From Eustoma russellianum (lineage: Eukaryota > Streptophyta > Magnoliopsida > Gentianales > Gentianaceae), in assembly GCA_036186865.1 (NCBI GenBank), contig AP025046.1:37694517-37758516 (forward strand): a stretch of 64,000 nucleotides of DNA, given 5' to 3'. The notes under the pieces are model-generated. The model saw nothing but the letters and a program-made list of their open reading frames with translations, ran no database searches and was not told the DNA's origin. Positions 33,359 to 44,200 of the stretch are shown in pieces (position 1 is the stretch's first letter; each line of letters starts with the position of its first letter). The position numbers and the translations under genes are program-made.

Positions 33359-35106
33359 CTATGCAGAGGAAGGTGGAGGGGGATCATGCGGAGAACGCTG
33401 ACCATCCTGAGGGCGAGGCTGAGGCTGCGAGGAGCTGGAAAGGAAAGAGCGGAGGATCTGCGATAGCTGCGAGAGTTCCTGCTTCGTCTCCTGCTGCGCC
33501 TGCTGAACCGACTGCTGCAGCGCCTGCTGGGTCTGAGTGAACTGCGACCGCAGTGCCTGTACACTCTCCTCATGCTGCGCCCTGATGGTCTCCATCTCAT
33601 GCTGCAGCGCCGCATGATCTGCGTCCAAGCGCGAAATATCCTCTGGCGTCGCAGAAGGCGCAGAGGTGCTGGCCTCGGAGGAAGCACCTGGATGCAGAAC
33701 TTCAGAGAAGAATCGCGGCGCTGCTGATCCAACCCCGTACACCTCCCTCTTCTTCTTATTATGAGGGCCGATGGTCCGAACTGCGTCCCAATAAGCACGG
33801 TTCTTGTCGGCCTCTTCTCCCCTCTCTGCGAGTAATCTGTTGTACTTGTCCTGAAATGAAAATAAGAATTGTTAGGGTTTAGGGTTTAGAAATAAAACAA
33901 ACTAAGGAAAAAACAAATGATATTGTAGACTACTTACACTGATGTCGCGGGCCTTCTTCGTGATCCAGTCCTCCGTCCCGTCGGAGGCTTTCTTCCGATG
34001 CGTCTTGTAGAAGAGATCGTAGGAGGATGGCCACTCCCCCGTCTCCGCGTGCTGAAAGAATGAAATAAAATATGTTAGTGAAATCTAGAATTTTAAAAAT
34101 TTCGCATTGCCTATTCGTTTATCGGAGGTATCCCGGCCTTAAAGGCCTCTCCGAAGTCAAATCAAAAATAAAAAGAAAAAGGCAAATGAACACATATACT
34201 ACTTACATTAACCATATACGAATACCAAAAAAAACAACAGCGGAACATAAGAAATCAATGAATCTAAATAATCCAATATTAAAATACTTACCATAGCACG
34301 CATCGTGGTGGCATGGGCAACCGAACCACCTGAGTATGTGGCAGGTGTTGGGGTCTGTAGATTGCCGCTGCGCTGGTTCGCCGCGTTCCGGGTGCTGCGG
34401 GCTTAGTTAGCAGGGTCCAGCCACCCTTCTATCCACCCCGCCCAGGTGGCCTCGGATACGTAGGGAGGCCTTGCAGAAATGGGGTCACGCTCCCACTTGG
34501 TCTTGAGCGAGTTGACGAAGTCCCTGTAGCGTTTGGCGGCCCTCTGGCGCCAGGCCTGCTCCACGTCGTGGGCGATGTCGACTGGCCAGCTGTACGCCTT
34601 CTGCAATTATTATACGGAGGAAAAATAAAAATGTGGTTGAAAAGTAATGATCGATTACGCATCAAAAAGTGAAATTCATCAAATTTGAATACCTGAAACT
34701 CATCCCAGTAAAACCTACGTGTCTGCAGGGTGACACGGGACCAGGCATATCCAGCAGGGTCCTGCCTCAGGTGGAAGGATCGAGTGATGCAGCCGGAAAT
34801 CTGGCCCGAGTCCGATGCAAACCTGAAAGAGGTGAAATTGTTAGGAAAAAATAACTCGTGAAATAGATTTGAAAACGTGTTAAAAAAATAAATCATTACT
34901 TACGTATGGGTAGCCTGTGATCAAGGGAGGGCACGACGCCCTGGTATGACACCCTCGTCCGATGCCGCATCAGACGCCGGATGATGGGCTGAACCGGTGG
35001 GTGTGGGTGGCATCGGAGATCTGGGGGGTGCGGACCTACCGGCAGGCCCTAAAAGGTCCGCGTCCGCAGCCAGAGCGGCGGTCGACACCGAACCCAGCGC
35101 CACCAC
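33359..35106 (-). pseudogene. Transposase_24-type CACTA accessory gene, five exons
   Basis: Exons on the minus strand by GT-AG borders: 35106-34904, 34822-34693, 34600-34292, 34051-33938 and 33850-33359 (introns of 80-240 bases). The product has an Ala/Pro-rich start (MVALGSVSTAALAADADLLG). The family core follows: SDSGQISGCITRSFHLRQD, AYAWSRV-like and RRFYWDEFQ blocks, AWRQRAAKRYRDFVNSLK, GGSVAHATTM, ELFYKTH-like motif, and NRLLAERGEEADKNRAYWDAV with YGVGSAAPRFF. The C-terminus is a Gln-rich coiled coil ending PPPPSSA. In-frame stops fall near 34920 (after RRALP) and at 34401-34403 (after WLDPAN). The start is my choice of the only suitable ATG; a 5' UTR exon near 35434-35560 with donor GGTTAGT is possible. 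Likely the DNA-binding partner of the transposase, now damaged. Confidence 0.82.
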
Positions 35107-35109
35107 CCC

Positions 35110-35345
35110 ACTGCCCTACACCACCCCACTGCCTTACCCACCCCAACATCACCCAGCACCACCCAGCCCCACCCAGCTCCACCCAGCACCTGCCCAACAC
35201 CTGCCCAGCACCACCCAGCCCCACCCAGCCCCACCCAGCACCAACCTGCACCATCCAGCCCCACCCACAGCCACCCCCAACCACCACTGCCCCGCCATTC
35301 ACCACCCCAACCGCCCCACAGCCCTCCCCATAGTCCCCAACCCAC
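35110..35345. repeat. CCACCCAGC-type minisatellite
   Basis: Tandem variants of CCACCCAGCCC, CACCTGCCCAGCA and CCCAGCACCA over about 200 bases, C-rich on the plus strand. It lies immediately upstream of the chosen start of the Transposase_24 gene. Pro-rich and Gly-rich open frames here are composition artefacts. Confidence 0.85.
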
Positions 35346-35570
35346 CACCAACACCCACAACCCAAACTCAAAACAAAGAATTGAATCTATAACTAATTAA
35401 AAGCATTAAAAACGAAATAGGAAGAAAAACTAACCGGGGAAGGAGGTCACCGGAGAATGGCAGCGCAGGAGGAGCGGCGGTGGAGAGATTTCGCGGGGGA
35501 GGGAGGTTTGAATTTAGGGAGAAGAAATTCGCTGAAATGGGAAAGAAGAAGGGGGATTTCTGATTTAATT

Positions 35571-35674
35571 TCGACATTTTGTGACGAAATAGCGACGGGT
35601 GTTTGTCGCTATTTCTTGTGTCGTCGTTATTCCAAACGTGCGACGACACGTTTCGTCGGTAAATCGTCGGCGCT
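35571..35674. promoter_or_regulatory. Internal motif cluster upstream of the Transposase_24 gene
   Basis: The same GACGAAATAGCGAC, GTCGCTATTTC, TCGTCG and TTTCGTCGGTAAATCGTCGG words as the element ends. 35586-35596 and 35605-35615 form an 11-bp hairpin with an 8-base loop, like the terminal foldback in miniature. Placed just before the presumed first exon. Confidence 0.75.
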
Positions 35675-35769
35675 CTTCAGAATTTTAAAAAAAATAATAG
35701 AAAATATAAAGTACTTACAGACACACATTATGTATATACATGTGTATAAGTACATCGACACATACACAC

Positions 35770-38700
35770 TTTCACATAAAGAGGTACATAAAAATTTTGA
35801 CTAACGTCAATCTTCATTTTCATCCGCATCCTCATACGCATCTTCATTTTCATCTTCATTTTCATCTTCATTTTCATCTTCATCTACATGCTCGTCGTCC
35901 TCTTCATCCTCGTATTCGTCTTAGCCTACATCTTCAATATTGTCAACCGGTTGTATGTTGAGATGAATTTCGATGAAACTGTCGTTTGGGTCATTTAGAG
36001 GAAGATTGTGCACTTCAACATGTGTCGTATCCACAACGCGCGGGTTATCTTCTTGAAATGGGCATCCATGCCATCTGAACCCGGCTGGATACTGACATCA
36101 AACTTGCTCGATTTCACTTTGCACACGGCTCGCCAGTCTTTTGAGCTCGCATTCATCCTCGTCGTCAGATACGATAGATAGTGCACCTGGGACGCTTGAC
36201 TAGCCAAAACGAATGGATCGTACTTTCTGTACCGTCGCCCTTGGTGTATGTCTACCAACTTATATCGGTCGTGAACCTTTGTGCCAGCGCGATAACCTTC
36301 TCGAGTTGGATCGTACCATTCGCATTTGAATAGCACCACCCGCTTTATAGGCAATACGGGATATTCGAGCTCAATGATGTCAGTAAGGTAGCCGTAGAAG
36401 TCATCCTCGTCCGGGCTATTGTCATACCGCTTGACACATACTCCGCTGTTCTCTGATGATTTTCGGCTGGCATGGGAGACTGTGTGGAATCTATAACCGT
36501 TCACAAAACACATATCGTAGCGCGTGACTCTGTTCAATGGACCCTCGGCTACTGGTGTCAGAATGTAACCGTACTCTTCGTCAGCCAGATGACCTTTGCT
36601 CGCTTGTAAAACGACAAGTAAGTATACATCAGCGGGCCAATAAATGCGTATCACATGACGTACACGTAACCAGCAAATATGTAACTTACATGCCACCTGA
36701 ACCAATCAACAAACTTAGCATCTAAATCATTGTTTATTGCATCGCTCGATATACCCGGTGAATGTTCTTGCAATAAATCAACGAACAAGCTGAAGCAAAT
36801 TACGAATGAGTACCCTGTATACCTTTATAATATAATGGATAGAGTAGTGCAAGGTATTTACAAATTAAAATTGGATATCGTTTATACCTCTGGAAATGGT
36901 CAACTTGACGGCAGTTGCGCAGAACATAAGAATGAGCAATCTTCAGATCGCTGTCCTCCAATATCATTTTCTTTCCCTGTCCGTGAAATCTGATCGGATT
37001 TGTGAATATCAGGAGGACACCAGATCTGGAAATGCCGTCGTCGTTCCGGGGAATATCTCTGCACCTTGACGGGACATCTGGCTCGAAGTAATGAGACACG
37101 AAGGTCGAGGCTTCCTCCGTCAGGTAGGCATTGCACATCGAGGCCTCGACTTTTGCCTTGTTCCTGATGTTCAACTTCAAATGCCTGAGATATCTGTTCA
37201 TATAGTGAATACTCCAACATCACATGATGAAACAAATTGATAAGCATTCTCGCGCTTAGACACATAAGAATGTCACGTAATAAATAAGAGTACCTCTCGA
37301 ACGGATACATCCACCTGTACTAAACAGGACCACCAACGCATGTCTCGTATGGTAGATGAACTGGCAGGTGTTCCATTGAATCAAAGAAGGCCGGAGGAAA
37401 TACAGTTTCCAGCTTGCATAGGATCACTGGGATTTCGCCCTCCAGCCTTGACATATCATCCGCCCTGAGTCTCGTGGATGTAAGACATCTGAAGAACAGA
37501 CTCATCTCAGTAAGTGCTTCCCATACATTGGTTGGAAGCAGCTCGCGGAATGCAATGGGCATCAACCGTTGCATGAACACGTGACAGTCGTGGCTCTTCA
37601 TCCCGTGCGAACCGCGTTTATTCACGTCGATGTTCTTCGACAGGTTCGAAACATGGCCATCAGGAAATCTAGCCGTCCCCAGCCATGCTAACAATGCACT
37701 ACCTGCTCCGCAGTCAGCATGTACGAGGACTTCGGCATGTAGGATGTGCCAACGGGATGCAGCTCCAGCCGCATTTTGAGGTCGCGCATATCAAGTCGTG
37801 CCTTCAAATTGTCTTTCATTTTTCCCGGCACATTCAGCACTGTATTAAAGATGTTGTCAAACATGTTCTTCTCAATGTGCATGACATCCAGGTTGTGTCG
37901 GATCATATTGCTCTTCCAGTACGGAAGCTCCCAGAATATGCTTCTCTTCTTCCACCCGATACAATCACGGGCCAGGTCTGCGTTGTGGCTGCCGTCCGGA
38001 TCATCAGCAACCCCCACGAATCCACAGCTGTCTATCTCCTCCAACACCTCTGCACCCGTGAGAAGTTCGGGCTTCGTGTCCTTCTCGACGATGCCAGGCA
38101 TGAACGCCGTCACGTTCTTTCTGTACAAATGACGTCTGGTCAGGAACTTCCCATGGCTGTCGAACCAGCAAATCTTACGTCCATGTTTCAAGGACATCGT
38201 CTTTACTTGCTTCATGCAGTAAGGGCAAGCGTATTTCCCCACTGTACTCCACCCCGACAACATAGAATAAGCCGGGAAGTCGCTGATCGTCCACATCAGC
38301 GCAACGCATAGCTAGAAGTTTTGTTTGGTCGATACATCGAACGTCTCCACCAAACTCCCACAACCACTTCAGCTCCTGTATCAATGGCTGCAGGTATAGG
38401 TCGATCTTCTGTTTCGTATTCCTAGGCCCCGGTGCGATCACAGTCAAGAACATGTACGGCTTCTTCATGCACATCCAAGGTGGTAGATTGTACGGCGTCA
38501 CGATGACAGGCCACGATGAATACTGTTCTCCCGACTGTCTGAACGGGTTGAACCCGTCGGTGCATAACCCCAACCTAACGTTCCTTATCTCTGACGAAAA
38601 ACCCGGATGTGTCGCATCGAACGTCCTCCAAGCTTCACCGTCGGATGGATGGCACATCTCATCGTCTTTCGTGTAGTGCTCCGCGTGCCACCTCATCTGG

Positions 38701-39062
38701 CTAGCTGTGGCACCGGATGCGTAGAGCCTCTGCAGTCTAGGGATGAGGTGTAAATAGTAGAATTGCTTTCTTGGCACGTTCCGATTTCTTTTGTTCGTTC
38801 TCCACTTGCGTGTCCCACAGACCCTGCACTTGTCTTCATCCTCATTGATGCCCCAGTATATGATGCACCCCTCTGAACAACAATCGATCTTCTGAACTGG
38901 CATTCCCAATGCCTGCAGCTGTTTCTTCGTCGAATAAAAACTGTCGACCATCGTGTTCCCTTCGGGAAGAGCTTCCCTCATCAGCTGACACATCCCATCA
39001 TAGAATCTCTCCGTCATGCGGTGCTCCGTCTCCATGCTCGTCATCCGACCGATCATGGACAT
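35770..39062 (-). pseudogene. TNP2-type CACTA transposase gene, multi-exon, frameshifted
   Basis: Starts MSMIGRMTSMETEHRMT at 39062. TNP2 core: LPEGNTMVDSFYSTKKQLQ, CRVCGTRKWRT, CTDGFNPF (likely catalytic Asp), YNLPPWMCMKKPYMFL; a one-base shift near 38308; then WTISDFPAY, LSGWSTVGKYACPYC, NLDVMHIEKNMFDNIF; another shift near 37690. DUF4218 follows: SHDCHVFMQRLMPIAFRELL, MYPFER, intron 37194-37293, YLRHLKLNIRNKAKVEASMC. Further introns are seen near 36795-36887 and from 36689 to about 36607. The last exon is DUF4216 (DMCFVNGYRFHT, VVLFKCEWYDPTREG), with a shift near 36065, an acidic DENEDENED tail and a stop near 35922. The usual N-terminal Transpos_assoc domain is missing. It would cut the element ends if intact; here it cannot be made as one protein. 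Confidence 0.9.
35843..35890. repeat. 12-bp tandem repeat coding Glu-Asp-Glu-Asn
   Basis: About four copies of CATCTTCATTTT on the plus strand, encoding EDEN repeats at the C-terminus of the transposase on the minus strand. Confidence 0.9.
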
Positions 39063-39124
39063 CTGTGTGTGACTACAGCAACCGGCCGTGTCTGCACAGT
39101 GCCCGAGTGTTACAACGTACGATG

Positions 39125-39255
39125 ACCTTACGTCGCTAAGTCGTCGCTATTTTCTCACTAATTCGTCGCTTGTTCAAACGAAGTGTCACGCCCGCACATC
39201 TTCCGATGTTGAGTAACGGACGATAAATTCGTCGCAGATTCGTCACTATGTCCTC
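39125..39255. promoter_or_regulatory. Internal motif cluster between the divergent CACTA genes
   Basis: TACGTCGCTAAGTCGTCGCTA, AATTCGTCGCTTG and AATTCGTCGCAGATTCGTC lie between the transposase start (39062, leftward) and the small ORF (39338, rightward), where a shared two-way promoter would be. Confidence 0.75.
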
Positions 39256-39267
39256 GCTAATTTTACT

Positions 39268-39276
39268 TATATATAA
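39268..39276 (+). promoter_or_regulatory. TATA box ahead of the small CACTA ORF
   Basis: TATATATAA 62 bases before the ATG at 39338; a transcript would start near 39300. Confidence 0.65.
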
Positions 39277-39337
39277 CCCCACAGCCTTACATTTCACATA
39301 AACAAAGTTATAAAACTTCCTAAACTAAATACAAAGT

Positions 39338-39682
39338 ATGCCCCGTCGTTATAGAAGAACCCCAAGGCGTGTAGGGGCAAACAGTGCACCTCCACAACGG
39401 CCTCCTCCTCAACCACAACCATCGGTTGAGCGGGAGGATTCAATATCTGTACATGGCCCAATGCCGCCAGAGGATCCTCAACAAGAAACGCCGGAACCGC
39501 AGATCAACTACCGTACGCTTATAGCAAACAGGCAGCAGGAGTCGAGGCAACTGCACAGCGTGAACAGAAGGCTGCGCAAGTTGAAAGCCAGATATTACAA
39601 TCTGAAGTGCCTCCTCAAAGAGTTCGTGGAGAATGTGGCGGCCACTCTTTCTTCCGATGACTCTTTTGATGACGAAGAGTGA
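39338..39682 (+). CDS. Small basic/coiled-coil protein of the CACTA element, 114 aa
   Basis: One open frame with a TATA box upstream and an AT-rich, poly-T region with possible polyadenylation signals after it. Residues 1-35 are Arg- and Pro-rich (MPRRYRRTPRRVG, PPQRPPPQPQP). Residues 55-95 form a probable coiled coil (NRQQESRQLHSVNRRLRKLK, ARYYNLKCLLKEFVENV). The end is acidic with Ser (SSDDSFDDEE). It is transcribed away from the transposase gene. I do not recognise the family. It has the make-up of a small DNA-binding, self-associating protein, but that is inference. It is intact although both larger genes of the element are broken. Confidence 0.6.
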   Translation: MPRRYRRTPRRVGANSAPPQRPPPQPQPSVEREDSISVHGPMPPEDPQQETPEPQINYRTLIANRQQESRQLHSVNRRLRKLKARYYNLKCLLKEFVENVAATLSSDDSFDDEE

Positions 39683-39856
39683 ACGGCCTCTCTCCGCTTC
39701 TCTTTTAGATTTTTTTTAAATTTTTCGTCTTTATAATGTAAATTTTTATTTCTAAAAGAATAAATTTTTTTTTCCAATCATCGCTTTCTTTTTTTAATTC
39801 ATACACGTGTTTAATCCTCGACGAATCGGAATAAAATACGAACAAAAAGTAAAACG

Positions 39857-40255
39857 AAACATTTGCGACGACTAATTCATCGACTAATCACCGACGATAT
39901 ACCGACGAAACTTAATACAACGCCGAGAACCTACTAACCGACGAATTTATTTCCTTGTTTATCTGTGTTTATGTTTCTGGAATTTTAGCGACACATTAGC
40001 GACGATATAGCGACGAAACGCTACAAACTAAATAGCGACTAACAAAAGACACAGAGTAGCGACGAACCACCGACAAAACACCGACGAAATGGTAACGAAA
40101 GAATTAACCTAACTACTTTTTTGTTAGCGACAATGTATTTCATCGTAGTTTCGGCGCAATTAACGACGAAACTGTGTTTATCGCTATTGCATCGCAAATT
40201 AACGACGAAAGACCGACGTACCTCGTTTCGTCGGTGATGTTTTCGTCGGTAATCG
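39857..40255. promoter_or_regulatory. Right subterminal motif cluster
   Basis: 400 bases with GCGACGACTAATTC, TAGCGACGATATAGCGACG, CACCGACGAAA and TTTCGTCGGTGATG words, matching the left end in type. Probable transposase accessory-protein sites. Confidence 0.8.
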
Positions 40256-40272
40256 AAATTCTTTTTGTGGTG

Positions 40273-40275
40273 GTA
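40273..40275. repeat. 3-bp target-site duplication, right (CACTA)
   Basis: GTA after GTGGTG; matches 32710-32712. Confidence 0.8.
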
Positions 40276-40510
40276 TCTAATTATCTATAGTTTTTTGTAT
40301 TTGAATTTAAATAGGTAAATAAATAGAGACTCTATTTTTTTTGAAGCAGGGGGTCTTTCGATTTAGGAAATTTATGGTAAAAATGGATTGTCAGATTTAT
40401 TCATATGTATATATACATATTTACTTAAAATTATATGATTATTGCCACCAAAATTTATATATATATACACACACATATATACACACACACACACACACGC
40501 ACACATATTT
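40276..40510. other. Spacer with TA and CA microsatellites
   Basis: 40455-40507 is mixed (TA)n and (CA)n. It ends in the T9 run (40508-40516) that is the poly(A) tail of the L1 on the other strand. Confidence 0.75.
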
Positions 40511-41070
40511 TTTTTTAAAACCGTATATTTTATTAATTAAAACCTCACTTATGGTGGAGGGAAACCATATTACATAGCATCAGAGTATGTGAATAGATGA
40601 ATTAATGTACTAATAAGAGCATATCTCCAGTCGTATACGATATGCCGCATTAAAACCTTGCTAGGAAAAACCACCCTTGTGGATAAAACCCTAGCGAAGG
40701 AAAAAGCGTACATATTTATACGACCATCATTGACATTTATGAAATCTGAGTCTGAGTGCAAATATGTGAATTCCGCTGTCCGAGACGTGGGTCGAGTGCG
40801 CCAGTTGATGCAGCAGTAGTTGTTGCATGATGTTGTCTCTGCCGGGAGTATTTCAGAAAGAAGCCAAAGGGCCATGATGCCAGTAGCGAAGAACGGCCAT
40901 TTTTTGGGAGGACGATGTAGAATGACCCTTGAGTCCGCCCGTGTATAAGAAATATATCTCGCCACCAGTAGATATAGTCCAAGACATGAGAGAGCAAGCA
41001 TAAAGAGGAAGTTATGAAGTAGAAGGAAATCATAGGAAATGAAGTCCAACAGATAACAATACATACCAAA

Positions 41071-41240
41071 CCTGCCTGTATCCCTTAGGAGACATGCAGG
41101 GAGAGTCCTGAGACGCCAATCCATGTGGAAGACAAGCGTGAAAATGCATCCATTGCTAAACCAGCAATGCAGTCCATGCCTGCCTGGATCCCAAAGGAAA
41201 CAGGCAGTAAGTCCGAAAATGCGCCAATCCATATGGAAGA
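41071..41240 (-). repeat. Duplicated hairpin block in the L1 3' region
   Basis: Two copies 108 bases apart (from 41071 and 41179) of CCTGCCTGTATCCC-type stem, ATGCAGGG/ACAGGCAG return arm and GCCAATCCATGTGGAAGAC. Each folds as a short hairpin; the L1 fragment at 46100-46126 has a perfect one. Confidence 0.75.
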
Positions 41241-41250
41241 CTTCAGGACG

Positions 41251-44200
41251 TCAAGGCAGTCTTAAGTGAGAGCAAGTGAGGTCTAACGAGACTGCTGCAC
41301 GGACGAGTGATGGCAGAGTCTGAGAAGTATAATATTGTGTTCGAGGATTGAACATAGCATGTTGTGCTAAGTAATGTGCTGCCATATTTGCCTCGCGGTA
41401 AATATGACGGAAATGAAGGCGATGAAGATGAACTAGCGTATGGAGCTGTCGAAGATGATAATTTCCATGGACCTGATGTTGCCGCGACAACCGATCTATC
41501 AGCTGAGCACAATCTGACTCAAGGATGAGCATGCGATGGAGTGGAAGAAAGTAAAGAATCCCAAATACAGCTGCCTGAATCTCTGCTTGCAATGGTGCGC
41601 ATGGAGGGAGTCTAAAGGAAATCGCTCCTATGCATGACCCCATGTGATCACGCAATATCGCACTCCCTGCTGAATAGTGTCTACCAACCGCTGCATCGAC
41701 ATTTAATTTCAACCGCCCTACTGGTGGGGTAGCCCAACAAATCAACAAAGGTTCCGGATTACGAAACGCCGGTAGCCAAGAAAATTGCTGTCGTGAGCCT
41801 ATAGCAAGTTTGGAACCCTCAAGCGATTTGTGCCATAAGGTAATAGCATAGCGTACGGAATGTTGCAGCGAAATTGCCGTGATCTGAGTGCTGTCCCCAT
41901 AGACTATGGAGGTATATCCGCACCAGGTGTTATATATTATAATAGCCGGGATAACGATTTTATAAACTCCAATGATAGAAGTAAAAGATGAACGATACCA
42001 CCAAGAAAGAAGATACTGACGAAGCCGTAATGTGGATGGAAGAGGACAATGTAGCTCACTTGCATAATATTGCCATAGGGGTCGCACATAGAAGCAATAT
42101 AGGAAGACATGATCGACAGTGGCTGACGCACTTTTAGAGAATGGGCATTGTGTTGGTCGAGCCGTGGAATATTGGCCAATATAATCCTCAAAAGGTATTG
42201 CCGAATTAAAAAGCCGCCATAAAAACAATTGAACAGTAGGAGTGAGATGCTTGGACCAAATAAATGTAGCAGAGAGCAGGTTAGGAGAAGATATCCGGCA
42301 AATATCGTAAGCACTTTTTAGAGAAAATTCCCCCATTGGAGTTGGCAACCACGCAAGATGCCCACCCTGGCTGTCCGCTTGTGTTAGACACAAGGGATGA
42401 ACACGGCAAATAATCTTCCATGTTGGCGAATCCGTTAAACGTGGGATATAATCTTGCCGATGGCCATATTTGGCATGCATGTATTTGCTCCATAGTGTGG
42501 TGTTGTGTTGGTATGACCACCATATTTTACAATGATATGCTTGTTGTAACACATACATGTCACGGATTCCTAAGCCCCCTTCGTCTCGTGGCTTGCAAAT
42601 ATTGGACCAAGAGACCCAATGGTGTCGAGGTCCCCAAAAGAATGCAGCCATTTTGCGATGTATCACCTTTATCACCGATTTCGGTATACCACCCGCCGCA
42701 ATGATATGTAGGGGTAGTGCAGAAATGACAGATTTCAGTAAGACTAGTCGTCCTGCTGCCGAAAGCAGTTTTGAGTGCCACCCTTGAAGCCTATCATCAA
42801 TATGCTGCAGTAACGAAACACAATATCTGGAGCGAGCGATGCCCTTGTGCAGATAAGAACCAAGATAACGAAATGGGAGACCCGAAAGACTCATTCCCAA
42901 AATATTTACAAAATTCTGGCGTTGCTGTGGAGTTGTCCGGGCAGATGGAATAATACTGCTTTTTTGAAAGTTCACCTTCTGACCTGATGCAGCTTCATAT
43001 TGTGTAAGAAAAGTATGAAAATGTTGAAGATTCGGCTTTGTACCTCGTAGGAAAATCAGTAAATCATCCGCATAGGCTAAGTGGGTGACTGTAAATGGGA
43101 CGCGCCCCAGGCGAAAAGGCTGAATGACACCCGATGCTGCTAATGCTTTCAAACCCCTGCTGAAACCCTCGGATGCTAAAATAAATAGTATAGGAGATAA
43201 TGGATCCCCCTGTTTAACCCCTCTGTATGGTCGAAACGTTGAGGATGGCTGCCCATTAATTAGTACTGCTAATGTAGTGGCACTCAAATGATTCAAAATA
43301 ATACACGTGAAGAAATCTGAGAAGCCAAATGTGTGTAGCAATAACTTCAAATATTCCCAGCTGACTCTGTCAAATGCTTTCATCATATCTAATTTTAAGC
43401 ATAATTGTGTGCCACCTCTATCCATCATATGAATCATCTCACGTGCCAATAAAACTTGAGTAGAAATGTCAGTACCTGGTAGGAAGCCAGTTTGTTCTGG
43501 AGATATCAAGCGCGGTAACAATGTACTCAAACGGCTAGCAATTATTCTGGTGCAGACCTTGCTCAAAAAATTAGTGAGGCATATAGGACGATAATCGCTG
43601 AAACTAGCAGGAGAAGGTTTTTTTGGGATTAAAGTTATTAATGCGCTAGCCATAACTGTTGGCTGTGGAACACCAAGAAAGAATTCTTGTACCGCTTTAA
43701 TAACGTCGGTGTGTATGATCGACCAGCAGGAGCGATAAAAGTTGCCATTAAAACCATCCGGTCCGGCAGCGCTATGTGGGTCCAAATGCCAAACCGCCAT
43801 TTTTATCTCCTCCGGCAATGGGATTTGCGTTAAAAAGACATTGTCGTCAGTTGAAACCAAAGGCGGAATATGTCGAAGAATATTATTATAATTAGCAGTA
43901 GGCTCACGAGCAACTAAGGATGTGTAGAAAGATACTGCTTCAGCCATAATGTCATCTGGCGCAGTGTAGGTAGATCCGGTATGTGATTGTATTTGTTGGA
44001 TCCGTAGGTTCAATCTTTTACCTTTGACAATGGAGTGGAAATATTTGGTATTAGCGTCTCCTTCTTTTAGCCATCGGACGCATGCTTTTTGTTTCCAAAA
44101 ATGCATTTCATATTTCGAGGCTTGAAGATATTCGGCCTTTGCTCTGTGGTATGCTGTCCGATTTTCATCTGTTGGAACCGTGTCCCAAAGGTTTTCAGCA

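Larger units (their letters stand above)
32713..40272 (-). mobile_element. Complete CACTA (En/Spm) transposon, 7560 bp
   Basis: The left end reads CACTACAAAAAAAAGCC. The right end, read inward on the minus strand, is CACCACAAAAAGAATTTCG, i.e. the inverted terminus with one T-to-C change. GTA is duplicated on both sides. Inside are a TNP2-type transposase gene and a Transposase_24-type gene, both minus strand, plus a small plus-strand ORF. Subterminal regions are packed with GTCGCTA/TAGCGAC and CGACGAAA words. Strand is given by the two transposase genes. Both main genes contain stops or shifts, so it is probably non-autonomous now. Confidence 0.93.

Noticed and set aside
34962..35392. Pro-rich and Gly-rich long open frames
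   Set aside because: Produced by the CCACCCAGC minisatellite; all frames are open for compositional reasons.
40570..41232. 220-codon frame after L1 ORF2, with peptide similarity to frames at 46.5 and 47.1 kb
   Set aside because: The similarity follows from conserved L1 3' nucleotide sequence; the frame is broken in the third copy and no domain is seen. Treated as 3' UTR.
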